The notes beneath the pieces are model-generated. The model did no database searches, had not been told where the DNA came from, and was given only the letters and a program-made list of their open reading frames with translations. A stretch of DNA of 64,000 nt from the NCBI GenBank assembly GCA_013298715.1, contig JAAFIQ010000001.1, positions 248,001-312,000 on the forward strand. Reading direction: 5' to 3'. Below, one piece after another: positions 28,492 to 38,223 of this stretch. The stretch is from Bacteroidota bacterium (lineage in GTDB: Bacteria > Bacteroidota > Bacteroidia > B-17B0 > Aurantibacillaceae). Every line of letters begins with the position of its first letter. Within the stretch, counting starts at the first letter, position 1. The translations under genes and the position numbers were made by a program.

Positions 28492-30799
28492 TTACACTGC
28501 GCTAACAAGTTTGGTTGCCATAGCTAGAGCCTTGGCTAAGGCCAAATCATGTTTCGTTGATTTTAAAGAGCAACTCATTTTCTCAAACCCGGTTATTGAT
28601 TGCACTGTTGATTCGCTGAAATTAATTTGTAATAATTTGTCCTCAAAAGATTCACTAATTAATCTTGATGCTATTTATTTAGATTACTCAAAAGAAAAAA
28701 ACAAGCTCTGGTTATATAAGTTTGAAATAGATGCAACCAATTCTTTAACATTAGGATTTTTTAATTCCACGGAGCTGTCTCTTGAAAAATACTTGATTCA
28801 ACATTTAATTGAATTAGCAAAAATTTCTCTAACAGAAAACCAATCAATTATTGAAGATGAGAATTTGAATCTTGCAAGACTCTCTAACAATAATAAAAAT
28901 TACACCAATTTACTAAATCAAATACCTATTGGCTTGTTAACTGTAAATGCTGAAACACAACGTATTGTTAGCGCAAATAGTTATTTTTTAAAACTCTTTA
29001 AATTTAAGTCTAAAGAAGAAATTACCGAAAAAACGGTTGAAGAATCAAAACTATTTAGCGCCTCAACCTCACAGCAATTGTTAGAGTTGTTTTTAAGAGA
29101 AGGAGAAGTTACAAACAAACCGATATTGTGTTTCAAAAAAAATAGCGAGTTATTTTGGTGTTTAGTTTCTGTTCAACAAATACAATTAAACAATAAAAAG
29201 TTTTTTATTTATAACTTTTATGATGTTACAGATATTAAAAACCTAGAATCGGAACTAGATAAGGCAAGAAAAATTGCTGAGCAATCTTTAGAAATGCAGC
29301 GCCTATTTTTAGCAAATGTGAGTCATGAAATAAGAACACCTATAAATGGGATTTTAGGATTTACAGAATTGCTTCAACAAACCCAATTATCTAACGAACA
29401 AGCCGATTATTTGAGCTCAATCGCCATCTCAGGTAAAAATTTGGTTTCAGTAGTAAACGATATTTTAGATTCTACGAAAATAGAAGCAGGATTAATTACG
29501 CTAGAAACAATTCCTTTTAATATTAACACGGTATTTTTTGAAATAGAAAAAATTTATAAAAAACAAGCTCAGGTAAAGCACTTAAATTTTGAGCTTTTGG
29601 TAGATAAAAACTTACCGATAGAAGTTTACGGCGACCCTACTAGGCTTATACAAATTGTTAGTAATTTAATAAGTAATGCCTTAAAGTTCACAAGTAAGGG
29701 AGGTATAACTTTAGAAGCAAAACTTTTTCAAAGAAACAAGGAGGTAATTATATTGCAAATAAGTGTAAAAGATACAGGAATTGGAATTGAAAAAGATAAA
29801 TTATCCTCAGTTTTTGAAAAATTTGTTCAAGAAGATGTTTCTACCACGCGCCATTTTGGTGGAAGTGGCTTAGGTTTATCTATCGTAAAAAAACTAATTG
29901 AAATTCATAAAGGAAACATTGAAGTTACTAGTGAAAAAAATAAAGGTACTGAGTTTGTTTGTTATTTACCTTATAGTATGCAGGCAAGTGCTAATAACAA
30001 CACATCTATTATTGATACCACGGTTTCATTTCTTAAAGGAAAAAAAATATTATTGGCAGAAGACAATGAAATTAATCAAAAACTTACAAGTGCAATTTTA
30101 AAACGCGAAGGAGCTGAGGTAACAGTTGCAAACAATGGCAATATTGCGCTCAATTTACTTCAAAATATTACATACGATATAATTTTAATGGATATCCAAA
30201 TGCCAGAATTAGATGGTATTTCGGCTACAAAACAAATTAGAAATAACTTACAAATTAATTCACCAATAATTGCTATGACAGCAAATGTGCTCCCTGGCGA
30301 AAGAGCAGTTTGCCTAAAAGCTGGCATGAACGATTATTTAAGCAAACCATTTACTGTTAATTCATTACTCACCGTTTTAGCAAAAAATCTTACTTTAGAT
30401 TCTCAAGACCTGTTAAGCAATTCTATCAATACCAAACAAACAGGCCTAAAGCATTGTAATCTATCTTATCTTATTGATTTTTCAAACGGAAACACTACGT
30501 TTATAAAAGAAATGCTTGAATTGTTTTTAGAACAAAACCCTCAAGATTTACTTTTACTTAAAAACGCAGCCGAATCAAAAAACAAACAAAGTATACTAGC
30601 TATATTTCATAAACTAAAAACGAGTCTTGGCTTTATTGGTTTTAGCAAAGACCTGTTAGATAAAATTAAACTTGCAGAAACAAATTCTCTAACGCTAGAA
30701 CAAATTCTGTCGCTTACAAACAGTATAATTATTGAGTGCAAGGCAGCACAAAACGAGCTAAAAAACGAATTAGAAAAACTTACTTTATTAGAAACATAA
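28460..30799 (+). CDS. Hybrid histidine kinase: PAS, HisKA/HATPase, receiver, HPt
   Basis: About 779 residues, with no membrane span. An uncharacterised N-terminal region (1-140) is followed by a PAS-like domain (about 150-260, IPIGLLTVNAETQRIVSAN). HisKA has His289 in NVSHEIRTPINGILGF. HATPase has N, G1 and G2 boxes (NLISNALKFT, DTGIGIE, GGSGLGLSIVKKL). The receiver has Asp578 in IILMDIQMPELDG, and a C-terminal HPt has His717 in IFHKLKTSLGFIG. It is therefore a complete cytosolic phosphorelay chain in one protein. The start is uncertain: no ATG exists before the PAS region, TTG at 28460 overlaps the upstream gene, and TTG at 28511 is an alternative. It overlaps the next gene as TAATG. Confidence 0.9.
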   Translation: MISTWQNTNHSYTALTSLVAIARALAKAKSCFVDFKEQLIFSNPVIDCTVDSLKLICNNLSSKDSLINLDAIYLDYSKEKNKLWLYKFEIDATNSLTLGFFNSTELSLEKYLIQHLIELAKISLTENQSIIEDENLNLARLSNNNKNYTNLLNQIPIGLLTVNAETQRIVSANSYFLKLFKFKSKEEITEKTVEESKLFSASTSQQLLELFLREGEVTNKPILCFKKNSELFWCLVSVQQIQLNNKKFFIYNFYDVTDIKNLESELDKARKIAEQSLEMQRLFLANVSHEIRTPINGILGFTELLQQTQLSNEQADYLSSIAISGKNLVSVVNDILDSTKIEAGLITLETIPFNINTVFFEIEKIYKKQAQVKHLNFELLVDKNLPIEVYGDPTRLIQIVSNLISNALKFTSKGGITLEAKLFQRNKEVIILQISVKDTGIGIEKDKLSSVFEKFVQEDVSTTRHFGGSGLGLSIVKKLIEIHKGNIEVTSEKNKGTEFVCYLPYSMQASANNNTSIIDTTVSFLKGKKILLAEDNEINQKLTSAILKREGAEVTVANNGNIALNLLQNITYDIILMDIQMPELDGISATKQIRNNLQINSPIIAMTANVLPGERAVCLKAGMNDYLSKPFTVNSLLTVLAKNLTLDSQDLLSNSINTKQTGLKHCNLSYLIDFSNGNTTFIKEMLELFLEQNPQDLLLLKNAAESKNKQSILAIFHKLKTSLGFIGFSKDLLDKIKLAETNSLTLEQILSLTNSIIIECKAAQNELKNELEKLTLLET

Positions 30800-31245
30800 T
30801 GTCAAAAGAAATAAAAATATTTATTATTGATGACGATTCAAGTTTTTTGTTAATGGCTAAAAACTATTTATCAAAACAGTTAGCTAACAAATCATACAAG
30901 TTATTTACCTTTAATAATGGTGAACAAGCACTTTTAGAGGCTTACCGTTTGCCCGACTTAATAATTATTGATTATTACTTAGATAGTGTTTTACCAGATG
31001 CTGATAACGGTTTAAGAATTATTAGTAACTTCAAAGTTTTGTCCCCAACCTCAGATATTATTTTAATTTCAGGAAGCAATAATACTGCAATTGAAACTAC
31101 TTTTGAGAGATACGGAATAAAAAAATTTTATAAAAAATCAGAGGTAATTTTTGAAACGTTATTGAATGAAATTAATAGCACATCGCCAAAAAAACCAAGC
31201 ACATTCTTTAGCTCCTTTACTTCACTTTTTAAATCCAATTCCTAA
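30799..31245 (+). CDS. Stand-alone receiver response regulator with basic tail
   Basis: 148 residues. Receiver domain with acidic IIDDDS (10-13), phospho-acceptor Asp58 in LIIIDYYLD, Ser in ILISGSNN and Lys in FYKKSE. A short Ser/Phe/Lys-rich tail (about 130-148) replaces an output domain. The ATG overlaps the hybrid kinase stop as TAATG. Its stop (TAA at 31243-31245) is followed by TCAAA, where the next gene seems to start. Likely recipient of the hybrid kinase HPt phosphate, passing the signal by protein contact. Confidence 0.85.
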   Translation: MSKEIKIFIIDDDSSFLLMAKNYLSKQLANKSYKLFTFNNGEQALLEAYRLPDLIIIDYYLDSVLPDADNGLRIISNFKVLSPTSDIILISGSNNTAIETTFERYGIKKFYKKSEVIFETLLNEINSTSPKKPSTFFSSFTSLFKSNS

Positions 31246-31274
31246 TCAAAATAATAAATTACATAATTATTTTG

Positions 31275-33566
31275 ATGTTGATTAATTACTGCATGTTTTC
31301 GCAAAGCGTTAATAGATGCCTTAATAAAGCGCGTAACTATGCAGATAAAGGTGATTTCTATAGCGCTGCCAATAAGTATGAAATTGCTTTAGCAAAAGAT
31401 CCTCGAAATTATTACGCCAACTTTGAATATGGTTTATTGCAAAGTGCCAAGTTAAATAACGTTCAAAAAGCTGGTAAGCATTTATTTCAAGCATTGGCAA
31501 TAAGTAAAAAAGATACAGCCATTGAACTTTGCTTTGAGTTAGGTCAATTTTATCACTTTAAAGAAAAATACGACTCAGCAACCTATTACTACAACAGAGC
31601 GCTAGCAAAATGTAATTCTGAAGAAGAAGCGGCACTTTTTAGCTCAGGCATTTCACGAGAACTAGAAAGTTGCAAATACGCCACCAGCGAGCAAGGCAAA
31701 TCAAACAAACGCCGTTTAATAATTGAGAATTTAGGAAATCAAGTAAACACACATTACCCAGAGTATGTGCCAGTAGTAACACCCGATAGCGCTTACCTGT
31801 TATTTACCACGCGTAGGTTAAGTTCTTTAAGCAAAAAGATTGATAGGTTTGATGATAAATATTTTGAAGACATGTTTGTATCGAAAATTATTTCGAACGG
31901 AAACGCAAACGAAGCTACAAGCGTGCCAGCTTACAATAGCCAACTAAAAAATATTAGCAATGCGCTTACACACGAATCTGTTATAGGTTTTTCGCACGAT
32001 TCAACTATTCTACTAACTTACTTAGATAATAATTTATACCAATGCTTTTTGCAGAACGACGGTACCTATTCTAAACCTCAAAAAATGGATAGCACTATTA
32101 ATTTTGGAGAATACAATAACCACGCTTGTTTATCATCAGATAAAAAAACAATATATTTTTCAAGCGACAAATTTAATCATGGTAAAGGGGATTTAGATAT
32201 TTATAAATCTACTTTAAAAGAAAATGGAACCTGGTCTTATCCCGAAAACTTAGGAGATTCAATTAACACGGATTACGACGACCAAAGTCCTGAAATAGCA
32301 AAGGATGGCAACACGTTTTATTTCGCATCAAAAGGACATATTGGCTACGGAGGCTATGATTTATTTTCGAGTAAAATAAAAAATGGGCAATTTCTTAAAG
32401 CACAAAATATGGGTATTCCAATCAATTCGCCTGGAGATGATATTCACTTAAAAATTAATTCTAATGAAACCGATGGCTACTTTTCTTCGTCGCGAATTGG
32501 CGGTTATGGCGATATGGATATTTATCACATGAAATTAAACCGCAGTAAGTTTTACGATTGCAAACCATTTCAAAACAAAACATATTCGGTAAAATTCGAT
32601 GCCTCTAAATCGCTAGATACGGCAGGAAAAGCAATAAAAATAAAATGGGTGTTTGATAAGGATGTAACAGATAGTGGTTTAGTAATTAAGCATGTGTTTG
32701 ATACACCAGGCCAACATACCGTAAGTATTGATGCTGTGGATAACGTAACCGGCAGAATTGAAGTTGAAGATGCGGTAAGAGTAATTACCATTGATTCAGT
32801 AAACCATGTTGGCTTTTTAAACAAAAAAACTATTGTACTGGGAGATAGCGCCGTGTTCGATGCTTCACCAAGTTTTATAAATGGGACAAAAATTACAAAT
32901 TACCATTGGCAAATAAACGACTCGGTATTAAATACAGAAAATAAGTTAGTGAGTTATAACTTTACCAAGCCTGGGACTCAAAAAGTAAAACTAGAGGTTA
33001 TTACAAAAAACGGCGATGCGTTTTGTAACGAACAAACCTGTGTTGTGGTTAACAAGCCTATGTCGTCGAGCACCAGCGATGAAGATTTGGCAGCCTTGTT
33101 ATTAAACCAAAACAAATTAGCTAACGATGAGCTAATTAATATTTCAGAAAAAGATACAGCTCTTATAAAATTACTATCTACTTTAAAAAATAATAGTAAA
33201 TTTAATTTACTGCCAATTTATTTTGATTTTGATAAACACAATATAAGAGCAGATGCAGCCAAGCAGTTAAACGAAAACTATAGCGTATTAGAAGCGAACA
33301 AAGACGTAACTGTAATTATTACTGCACATTGCGACGCCAGAGGTTCTAAAGAATATAATATTGCCTTATCAAAACGCCGCTCAGCAGCAACAATTGAGTA
33401 CTTAAAAAACAAAGGCTTAGCTGTTTCAAGAGTTATACAGGTGCTTAATTTTGGAGAAAGTAAACATGTAAACGAGTGTGGAGATAATGTTGCATGCTCA
33501 ACTCAAAAACACCAACTCAACCGCCGTGTAGAATTTTTAATTGTAAATTTATCTAAGAAAAATTGA
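31275..33566 (+). CDS. TPR/PD40/PKD/OmpA-domain envelope protein
   Basis: About 763 residues. TPR-like helices (about 10-130) are followed by PD40/WD40-like propeller repeats (about 150-420, KTIYFSSDKFNHGKGDLDIY, GNTFYFASKGHIGYGGYDLF), two PKD-like domains (about 430-590) and an OmpA C-terminal peptidoglycan-binding domain (about 640-755, PIYFDFDKHNIRADAAKQL, AHCDARGSKEYNIALSKRR). The architecture resembles T9SS PorE and related proteins that tie outer-membrane complexes to peptidoglycan. The first ATG (31275) leaves a signal peptide that is too short. The open frame continues upstream to 31233 and would restore one (IIIL...YCMFSQ), perhaps from an ATC at 31245. It is coupled to the secreted-protein gene by a 4-base overlap. 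Confidence 0.85.
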   Translation: MLINYCMFSQSVNRCLNKARNYADKGDFYSAANKYEIALAKDPRNYYANFEYGLLQSAKLNNVQKAGKHLFQALAISKKDTAIELCFELGQFYHFKEKYDSATYYYNRALAKCNSEEEAALFSSGISRELESCKYATSEQGKSNKRRLIIENLGNQVNTHYPEYVPVVTPDSAYLLFTTRRLSSLSKKIDRFDDKYFEDMFVSKIISNGNANEATSVPAYNSQLKNISNALTHESVIGFSHDSTILLTYLDNNLYQCFLQNDGTYSKPQKMDSTINFGEYNNHACLSSDKKTIYFSSDKFNHGKGDLDIYKSTLKENGTWSYPENLGDSINTDYDDQSPEIAKDGNTFYFASKGHIGYGGYDLFSSKIKNGQFLKAQNMGIPINSPGDDIHLKINSNETDGYFSSSRIGGYGDMDIYHMKLNRSKFYDCKPFQNKTYSVKFDASKSLDTAGKAIKIKWVFDKDVTDSGLVIKHVFDTPGQHTVSIDAVDNVTGRIEVEDAVRVITIDSVNHVGFLNKKTIVLGDSAVFDASPSFINGTKITNYHWQINDSVLNTENKLVSYNFTKPGTQKVKLEVITKNGDAFCNEQTCVVVNKPMSSSTSDEDLAALLLNQNKLANDELINISEKDTALIKLLSTLKNNSKFNLLPIYFDFDKHNIRADAAKQLNENYSVLEANKDVTVIITAHCDARGSKEYNIALSKRRSAATIEYLKNKGLAVSRVIQVLNFGESKHVNECGDNVACSTQKHQLNRRVEFLIVNLSKKN

Positions 33567-34522
33567 AAAAATTAATTTATATATTACTTTTTATTTCTGG
33601 CTCACTCTTGGCTCAACAAGTTCCTTCAAAAGAAGAAAATGTTGATTTTTTGGCAACCTTTGGTAAAGAGGCCAACCCGAGTTGGGGAGATGATGACCAT
33701 GTGCAAATTTATTTTTTTGCCGTTCAAAAAAATAACAAATCACCGTTTTTTATCCGCGTATTTGATGCCGATTGCGGTGGAAGTAACGATCAAGCAAATG
33801 CAGCTTACAACACTAAAACAAATTTTAGTATTTATGGCGGAAAAAATTGTTATTCAAATAAAGATGCAAGAGGAACCAAAGCAACTGGAAAATTTAATAG
33901 TGGAATTTTATTAAAAACAAAAACAATTGGCAACGAAAAAGAGTTAGATAATAATTGGCTTACCTTTGGTCCTTTTAATCCTGAAGAAGGTGAGTTTGAT
34001 AAAGAATTAAACTCTTACGTTTTTAAAATAATTATTACAGGCAAAGAAGGTGATGATGGCAATATGTACCGCTTATTTTTTAGCACCAACGAATTAGTAA
34101 ATAAACCAGTAGAAGGTGGCAACGCCTTTGCATACGCAATTTCTTTTAGATTAATAAATACGTATAACGAAACAGCACACTTTTATCCATTTGTTGATAA
34201 TAACGTGGTTTCAATAACACAATTTAATTTTGATTTAGATAGCGATGGCGAAGTACTATTAACCACTTTACTTAAAAAATTGCATGTCCAAAAAATTTCA
34301 GGTGATAATGAATGGATGTCCTCAAAATCTAACTTAGTAAAAGAAGAGTTAAATACCTCACTTGACATTCAGATTGTAAAACAAAAAGCAAAAACCAACG
34401 ATGCAACTTTTTACATTACCAACCAATATGGCGTTGCACTTCCTATGTTTTCAATACCAATTGGCGGCTTACCACATTATAAATATAAAATAGACATTGA
34501 ATATCAATTCGATAAAAAATAA
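33563..34522 (+). CDS. Secreted protein of unknown function in the SiaABC-like operon
   Basis: 319 residues with a TTG start that overlaps the previous stop (ATTGA). The signal peptide MKKLIYILLFISGSLLAQQ is clear. The mature part is beta-rich, with no Cys pair and no catalytic motif that I recognise. Conserved-looking blocks include YFFAVQKNNKSPFFIRVFDA, TFGPFNPEEGEFDKELNSY and FNFDLDSDGE. Predicted periplasmic or outer-membrane associated. Being translationally coupled to the OmpA-type protein before it and the propeller phosphatase after it, it is a candidate sensor accessory or ligand carrier. No family assigned. Confidence 0.75.
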   Translation: MKKLIYILLFISGSLLAQQVPSKEENVDFLATFGKEANPSWGDDDHVQIYFFAVQKNNKSPFFIRVFDADCGGSNDQANAAYNTKTNFSIYGGKNCYSNKDARGTKATGKFNSGILLKTKTIGNEKELDNNWLTFGPFNPEEGEFDKELNSYVFKIIITGKEGDDGNMYRLFFSTNELVNKPVEGGNAFAYAISFRLINTYNETAHFYPFVDNNVVSITQFNFDLDSDGEVLLTTLLKKLHVQKISGDNEWMSSKSNLVKEELNTSLDIQIVKQKAKTNDATFYITNQYGVALPMFSIPIGGLPHYKYKIDIEYQFDKK

Positions 34523-37500
34523 ATGCCTCTATGTTTTTTTTATACTCTTCTTTATTAAGAATGGTGTGCTTTCTCAAACATTTAACTTTAGGCAGTATAA
34601 TGAAGATCAAGGCTTAAAAAGTTTATACATCTACTCCATCTCTCAAGCCAAAAATGGTTACTTATACCTTTCTACCAGCGATGGCTTGGTTTATTATGAT
34701 GGCCTAAATTTTAAGTTACTAAATAAAAAAAATGGCTTAAATGAAAATTTTGTAAACACGCATTACTGCGCAAATAATGGAAACATTTGGCTTGGTCACC
34801 TACAAGAAGGAGTATCTTTACTAAACAAGGGAAAAACAATTAAAATTAATTTGCCTGATTACAATAACTCAAGAGTAAATAAAATTATTGAATCAAAAGG
34901 TTCTATTTTTATAAATACCTCTAACGATGGCATTTATAAAATAACCAATGCACTTACAACACTAAAAATTAAAGGAATCACCTCAAATCAAATTAACGAT
35001 ATACTTTTGTTTGGAGATACCCTGTATTGCGCTACCTCTGAAAACGTAGAAGTTTATAAACTAGGTACAACCCAAGCCACCAAATTGTTTGAGATACCTA
35101 ATTCTCAAAATAAATTTTATACCAAACTTATAAATTTTAACAATAACATCATGTTATGCACACAAGATGATGGACTCGAGTTATTCGAAAAATCAAAAAA
35201 ATTGTGCAAAACAATTTTAAGTAAGCAACAGGCTGGTGTAATTAAATCAATTATACTGGATAAACAAAATTTTATTTGGATAGCTTCCGAAAATGCAGAA
35301 GTGAAAAAATTAAATTATTCTTTGGTAGATGAGGAATTAAAAATTATTCAAGAATATGGGCAGTTACAGGGTCTGCACGAAAAAAACATTACCTTTATTT
35401 TTGAAGACTTAGAAAATAATATTTGGCTTGGCAGCTACGGCTCAGGATTATATCAGCTCAACGAACAAAGCTTTACTTATCAAAATTATAGCGACATTGG
35501 TTTTGATAAACAAATAACTTGCGTAGAAGAAGTCTTTAAAAATAACTTTTTGTTAGGCACCAATTCTGGCCTTTATTTCGCAAGCTCGCTTTCGCTAAAT
35601 AAAACGATAGAATCATTTAAAACTAAGACTCTAAATAAATTATTCATAACTTGTTTACACAAAGATAAACGCAATAACTTTTGGGTTGGTACACAAAATA
35701 ATGGATTATTTGTAAAATTTAATGGGCAAAGCGAATTTATAAACATCAGCAAATCTATTTCACAAGAAAAAAATTCTGAAATTACATCTATCGCATCCTG
35801 CGATAGTAATAATGTATATATTGGTACCAACTTTGGGTTATTAACCTATTCTTTCGATAAAAATAAATTAACCCTAACAACCACAAACGAAGGACTAACC
35901 CATAACAATATTAAATTTTTATTTGTAGATAAGAGCAAAAAAATTTGGTTTGCAACACATGGCGCCACACTATTTAACTACAAAAATGGCGAATTTACAG
36001 TACTAAAAAACATCAACGAATTAAAATCATTTAAGTTAAATGGTATTTGCCAAGATAAACAAGGTGCAATATGGTTTTGTACTGAAGGAGATGGCGTATT
36101 TAGAATCAAGGATGGCGCTATAAAAAATTATAATTTAGGTAAAGGGCTCGGATCGAGCTTCTGTTATGGCATTTCAAACGATAGCAAAAATAATATTTGG
36201 GTAATTCATAAAAATAAATTTTCACTATTAAAAAACGAGGATAGCTTATTTAATTCCATAACACTACCTAAGTCTTTTCAAAACAGTAATAATCAGCCAC
36301 AACCCACAATTACCCAAGCAGAGAATTTATACTTCTTAAATAGCCAAGCCCTCTTACAATTTAATTTAAAAAACATAAAAAAGAATACCATTGCGCCAGT
36401 ACTATCCATAAATGCCATTTATTTAAACGATAATTTAACGCCCCCAGAAAACCTAAAAAACCTCAGCTATAATAATTACAAATTAAAAGTTGAATTTGCA
36501 GGAATTAATTTAGCCTACCCTGATAAAATAAAATATTTCTATAAACTTGAAGGCTATGATTACGATTGGAATGAGCTAAAATTCGATCAACGAAGTGTTT
36601 CTTTTCCATCTATTGCCGATGGTAACTATAACTTCTTACTCAAAGCATGTAACAATGATTTTGTATTTAATGAATTTCCTTTATCCATAAAAATCAAAAT
36701 ACAAAAACCTTTTTGGAAATCAATTTGGTTTTACACTTTAGCCTTTGTAGTACTAGTAATAATTGTATTAATTATCATTAGATTCCGAACACAACAATTA
36801 GAATTACAAAAAAATAAACTTACACAATTAGTAAACCTTCAAACCTTAGAGTTAAAAACAAAGTACGATGAATTAAATAAGGCTAAAAAAGTTATTGAGG
36901 AGATTAATCAAGATTTTACGGATAGCGTTACCTATGCCCAGCGCATTCAAGAGGCGGTATTACCAACAAAAGCAATTACCGAAGCTTTTTTAAATAAACT
37001 ACTTATTTTTTATAAACCCCGAGACATTGTAAGCGGCGATTTTTATTGGTATGGTTTAAAAAATAATAAATTTATAGTAGCTGTATGTGATTGCACTGGC
37101 CATGGTGTTCCTGGCGCATTTATGAGTTTAATTGGCGGAAGTATTTTAAATAAAATTGTTTTTGATAGAGGGATTACTGAGCCTTCGCAAATTCTGTTTG
37201 AATTAGATAACGAAGTAGTTAGTTCTATAAATAAAAACAATAGAAATGTAAACGATGGTATGGAGATGGGACTCATTTGCTTTGACTTTGAGGAACGAAA
37301 ATTATATTTTGCTGGTGCCCGCAGACCGTTAGTTTATTTTAACCGCAATACTAATAATCAAATGCAGTTAAACGAAATTAAAGGAGACATTTACCCAATA
37401 GGTGGTTTGCAAGGAATTTTTGATAGCACAAAAGAATTTACAACCAAAAGTATAGAAATTGAAAAAGAAAGCATGTTATACATGTTCTCAGATGGAATTA

Positions 37501-37682
37501 CCGATCAGTTTAATGACGGAAATAAAAAAAGAATTTCTACAAAAAGATTCAAGGAATTTTTATCAGAAATTGTTGAGTTTCCTATTACTGAGCAAGAAAT
37601 GTTATTGAATAGTTTTTTTTCTTCTTGGAAAGGCAATAATAACCAAACAGATGACGTATTAGTACTTGGAATTAGAATATAA
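34497..37682 (+). CDS. Propeller-sensor SpoIIE/PP2C phosphatase, SiaA-like (cluster 1)
   Basis: 1061 residues from a TTG start that overlaps the previous gene by 26 bases. Signal peptide ends NGVLSQ. Two-component-regulator-propeller repeats fill about 30-650 (IFEDLENNIWLGSYGSGLYQ and others), then Y_Y_Y (about 655-735), one membrane span (about 741-763), a coiled coil and the SpoIIE domain (about 830-1058). Metal-site motifs are complete: DIVSGDFYWYG, DCTGHGVPGAFMS, DGMEMGLI, FSDGITDQFND, TDDVLVLG. In Pseudomonas aeruginosa SiaA is a membrane PP2C phosphatase that dephosphorylates SiaC. Here the following two genes are SiaB- and SiaC-like, so the same role is inferred, with the propeller as periplasmic sensor. 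Confidence 0.88.
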   Translation: MNINSIKNKCLYVFFILFFIKNGVLSQTFNFRQYNEDQGLKSLYIYSISQAKNGYLYLSTSDGLVYYDGLNFKLLNKKNGLNENFVNTHYCANNGNIWLGHLQEGVSLLNKGKTIKINLPDYNNSRVNKIIESKGSIFINTSNDGIYKITNALTTLKIKGITSNQINDILLFGDTLYCATSENVEVYKLGTTQATKLFEIPNSQNKFYTKLINFNNNIMLCTQDDGLELFEKSKKLCKTILSKQQAGVIKSIILDKQNFIWIASENAEVKKLNYSLVDEELKIIQEYGQLQGLHEKNITFIFEDLENNIWLGSYGSGLYQLNEQSFTYQNYSDIGFDKQITCVEEVFKNNFLLGTNSGLYFASSLSLNKTIESFKTKTLNKLFITCLHKDKRNNFWVGTQNNGLFVKFNGQSEFINISKSISQEKNSEITSIASCDSNNVYIGTNFGLLTYSFDKNKLTLTTTNEGLTHNNIKFLFVDKSKKIWFATHGATLFNYKNGEFTVLKNINELKSFKLNGICQDKQGAIWFCTEGDGVFRIKDGAIKNYNLGKGLGSSFCYGISNDSKNNIWVIHKNKFSLLKNEDSLFNSITLPKSFQNSNNQPQPTITQAENLYFLNSQALLQFNLKNIKKNTIAPVLSINAIYLNDNLTPPENLKNLSYNNYKLKVEFAGINLAYPDKIKYFYKLEGYDYDWNELKFDQRSVSFPSIADGNYNFLLKACNNDFVFNEFPLSIKIKIQKPFWKSIWFYTLAFVVLVIIVLIIIRFRTQQLELQKNKLTQLVNLQTLELKTKYDELNKAKKVIEEINQDFTDSVTYAQRIQEAVLPTKAITEAFLNKLLIFYKPRDIVSGDFYWYGLKNNKFIVAVCDCTGHGVPGAFMSLIGGSILNKIVFDRGITEPSQILFELDNEVVSSINKNNRNVNDGMEMGLICFDFEERKLYFAGARRPLVYFNRNTNNQMQLNEIKGDIYPIGGLQGIFDSTKEFTTKSIEIEKESMLYMFSDGITDQFNDGNKKRISTKRFKEFLSEIVEFPITEQEMLLNSFFSSWKGNNNQTDDVLVLGIRI

Positions 37683-37683
37683 A

Positions 37684-38223
37684 ATGGCAAAAACGAATCT
37701 AGAAAAACCAATATATGAAAGCTGTTCGCCACTAATAAAAGAACAGTATAGTGAATGTATTGCTTGGCATACAAAGTTTTTAGAGGAAAAAAATGTCCCC
37801 AAATCGAAAGCAAAAGCGGTTTTACAAGCCTTAGTTGAGTGTTATCAGAATATCCTTAGCCACGCAAATCAAAGAGAAAAAACCTTCATAAATTCTATTA
37901 AAACATATTATAACAAAAAAACAATAAGGATAGAAACTTCAAACTACATACATGTTTTAAAAAAAGAAAGACTGAATGACTACCTACTTTTATTAGAAAC
38001 AAAAAATAAAAACCAACTAAAACAAATATATACAAAACGCTTGTTAGCACTTAATAAATCTCCCAATCAATCTACAAGCATGGGCTTAGTGGTTATTTTT
38101 TTAATCGCATCCCAACCACCCGAATTTAAATTTATTCAACATTCCGTTAAATATTATAAATTTGTTTTAAATTTATCTATCAATCTAGAAAATGGAAAAT
38201 TACTTTCATCAAGCTACGGATAA
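37684..38223 (+). CDS. siaB: SiaB-family protein kinase (DUF6272)
   Basis: 179 residues from the ATG at 37684, one base after the phosphatase stop. It has the GHKL/HATPase-like N box ALVECYQNILSHANQ (Glu52, Asn56, His60) and a glycine motif STSMGLVVIFLIA. The size and gene order fit the DUF6272/SiaB family. SiaB in Pseudomonas phosphorylates SiaC on a threonine and opposes SiaA. Predicted cytoplasmic. Its last 32 bases overlap the SiaC-like gene, so translation is coupled. The assignment rests on motifs plus context; sequence identity to SiaB cannot be measured here. Confidence 0.8.
   Translation: MAKTNLEKPIYESCSPLIKEQYSECIAWHTKFLEEKNVPKSKAKAVLQALVECYQNILSHANQREKTFINSIKTYYNKKTIRIETSNYIHVLKKERLNDYLLLLETKNKNQLKQIYTKRLLALNKSPNQSTSMGLVVIFLIASQPPEFKFIQHSVKYYKFVLNLSINLENGKLLSSSYG

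Noticed and set aside
31275-33566. T9SS core component PorE
   Set aside because: The TPR-PD40-OmpA plan is similar, but PKD domains replace the usual CarboxypepD_reg-like segment and no other T9SS core gene is nearby. It is kept as a generic OmpA-type envelope protein.
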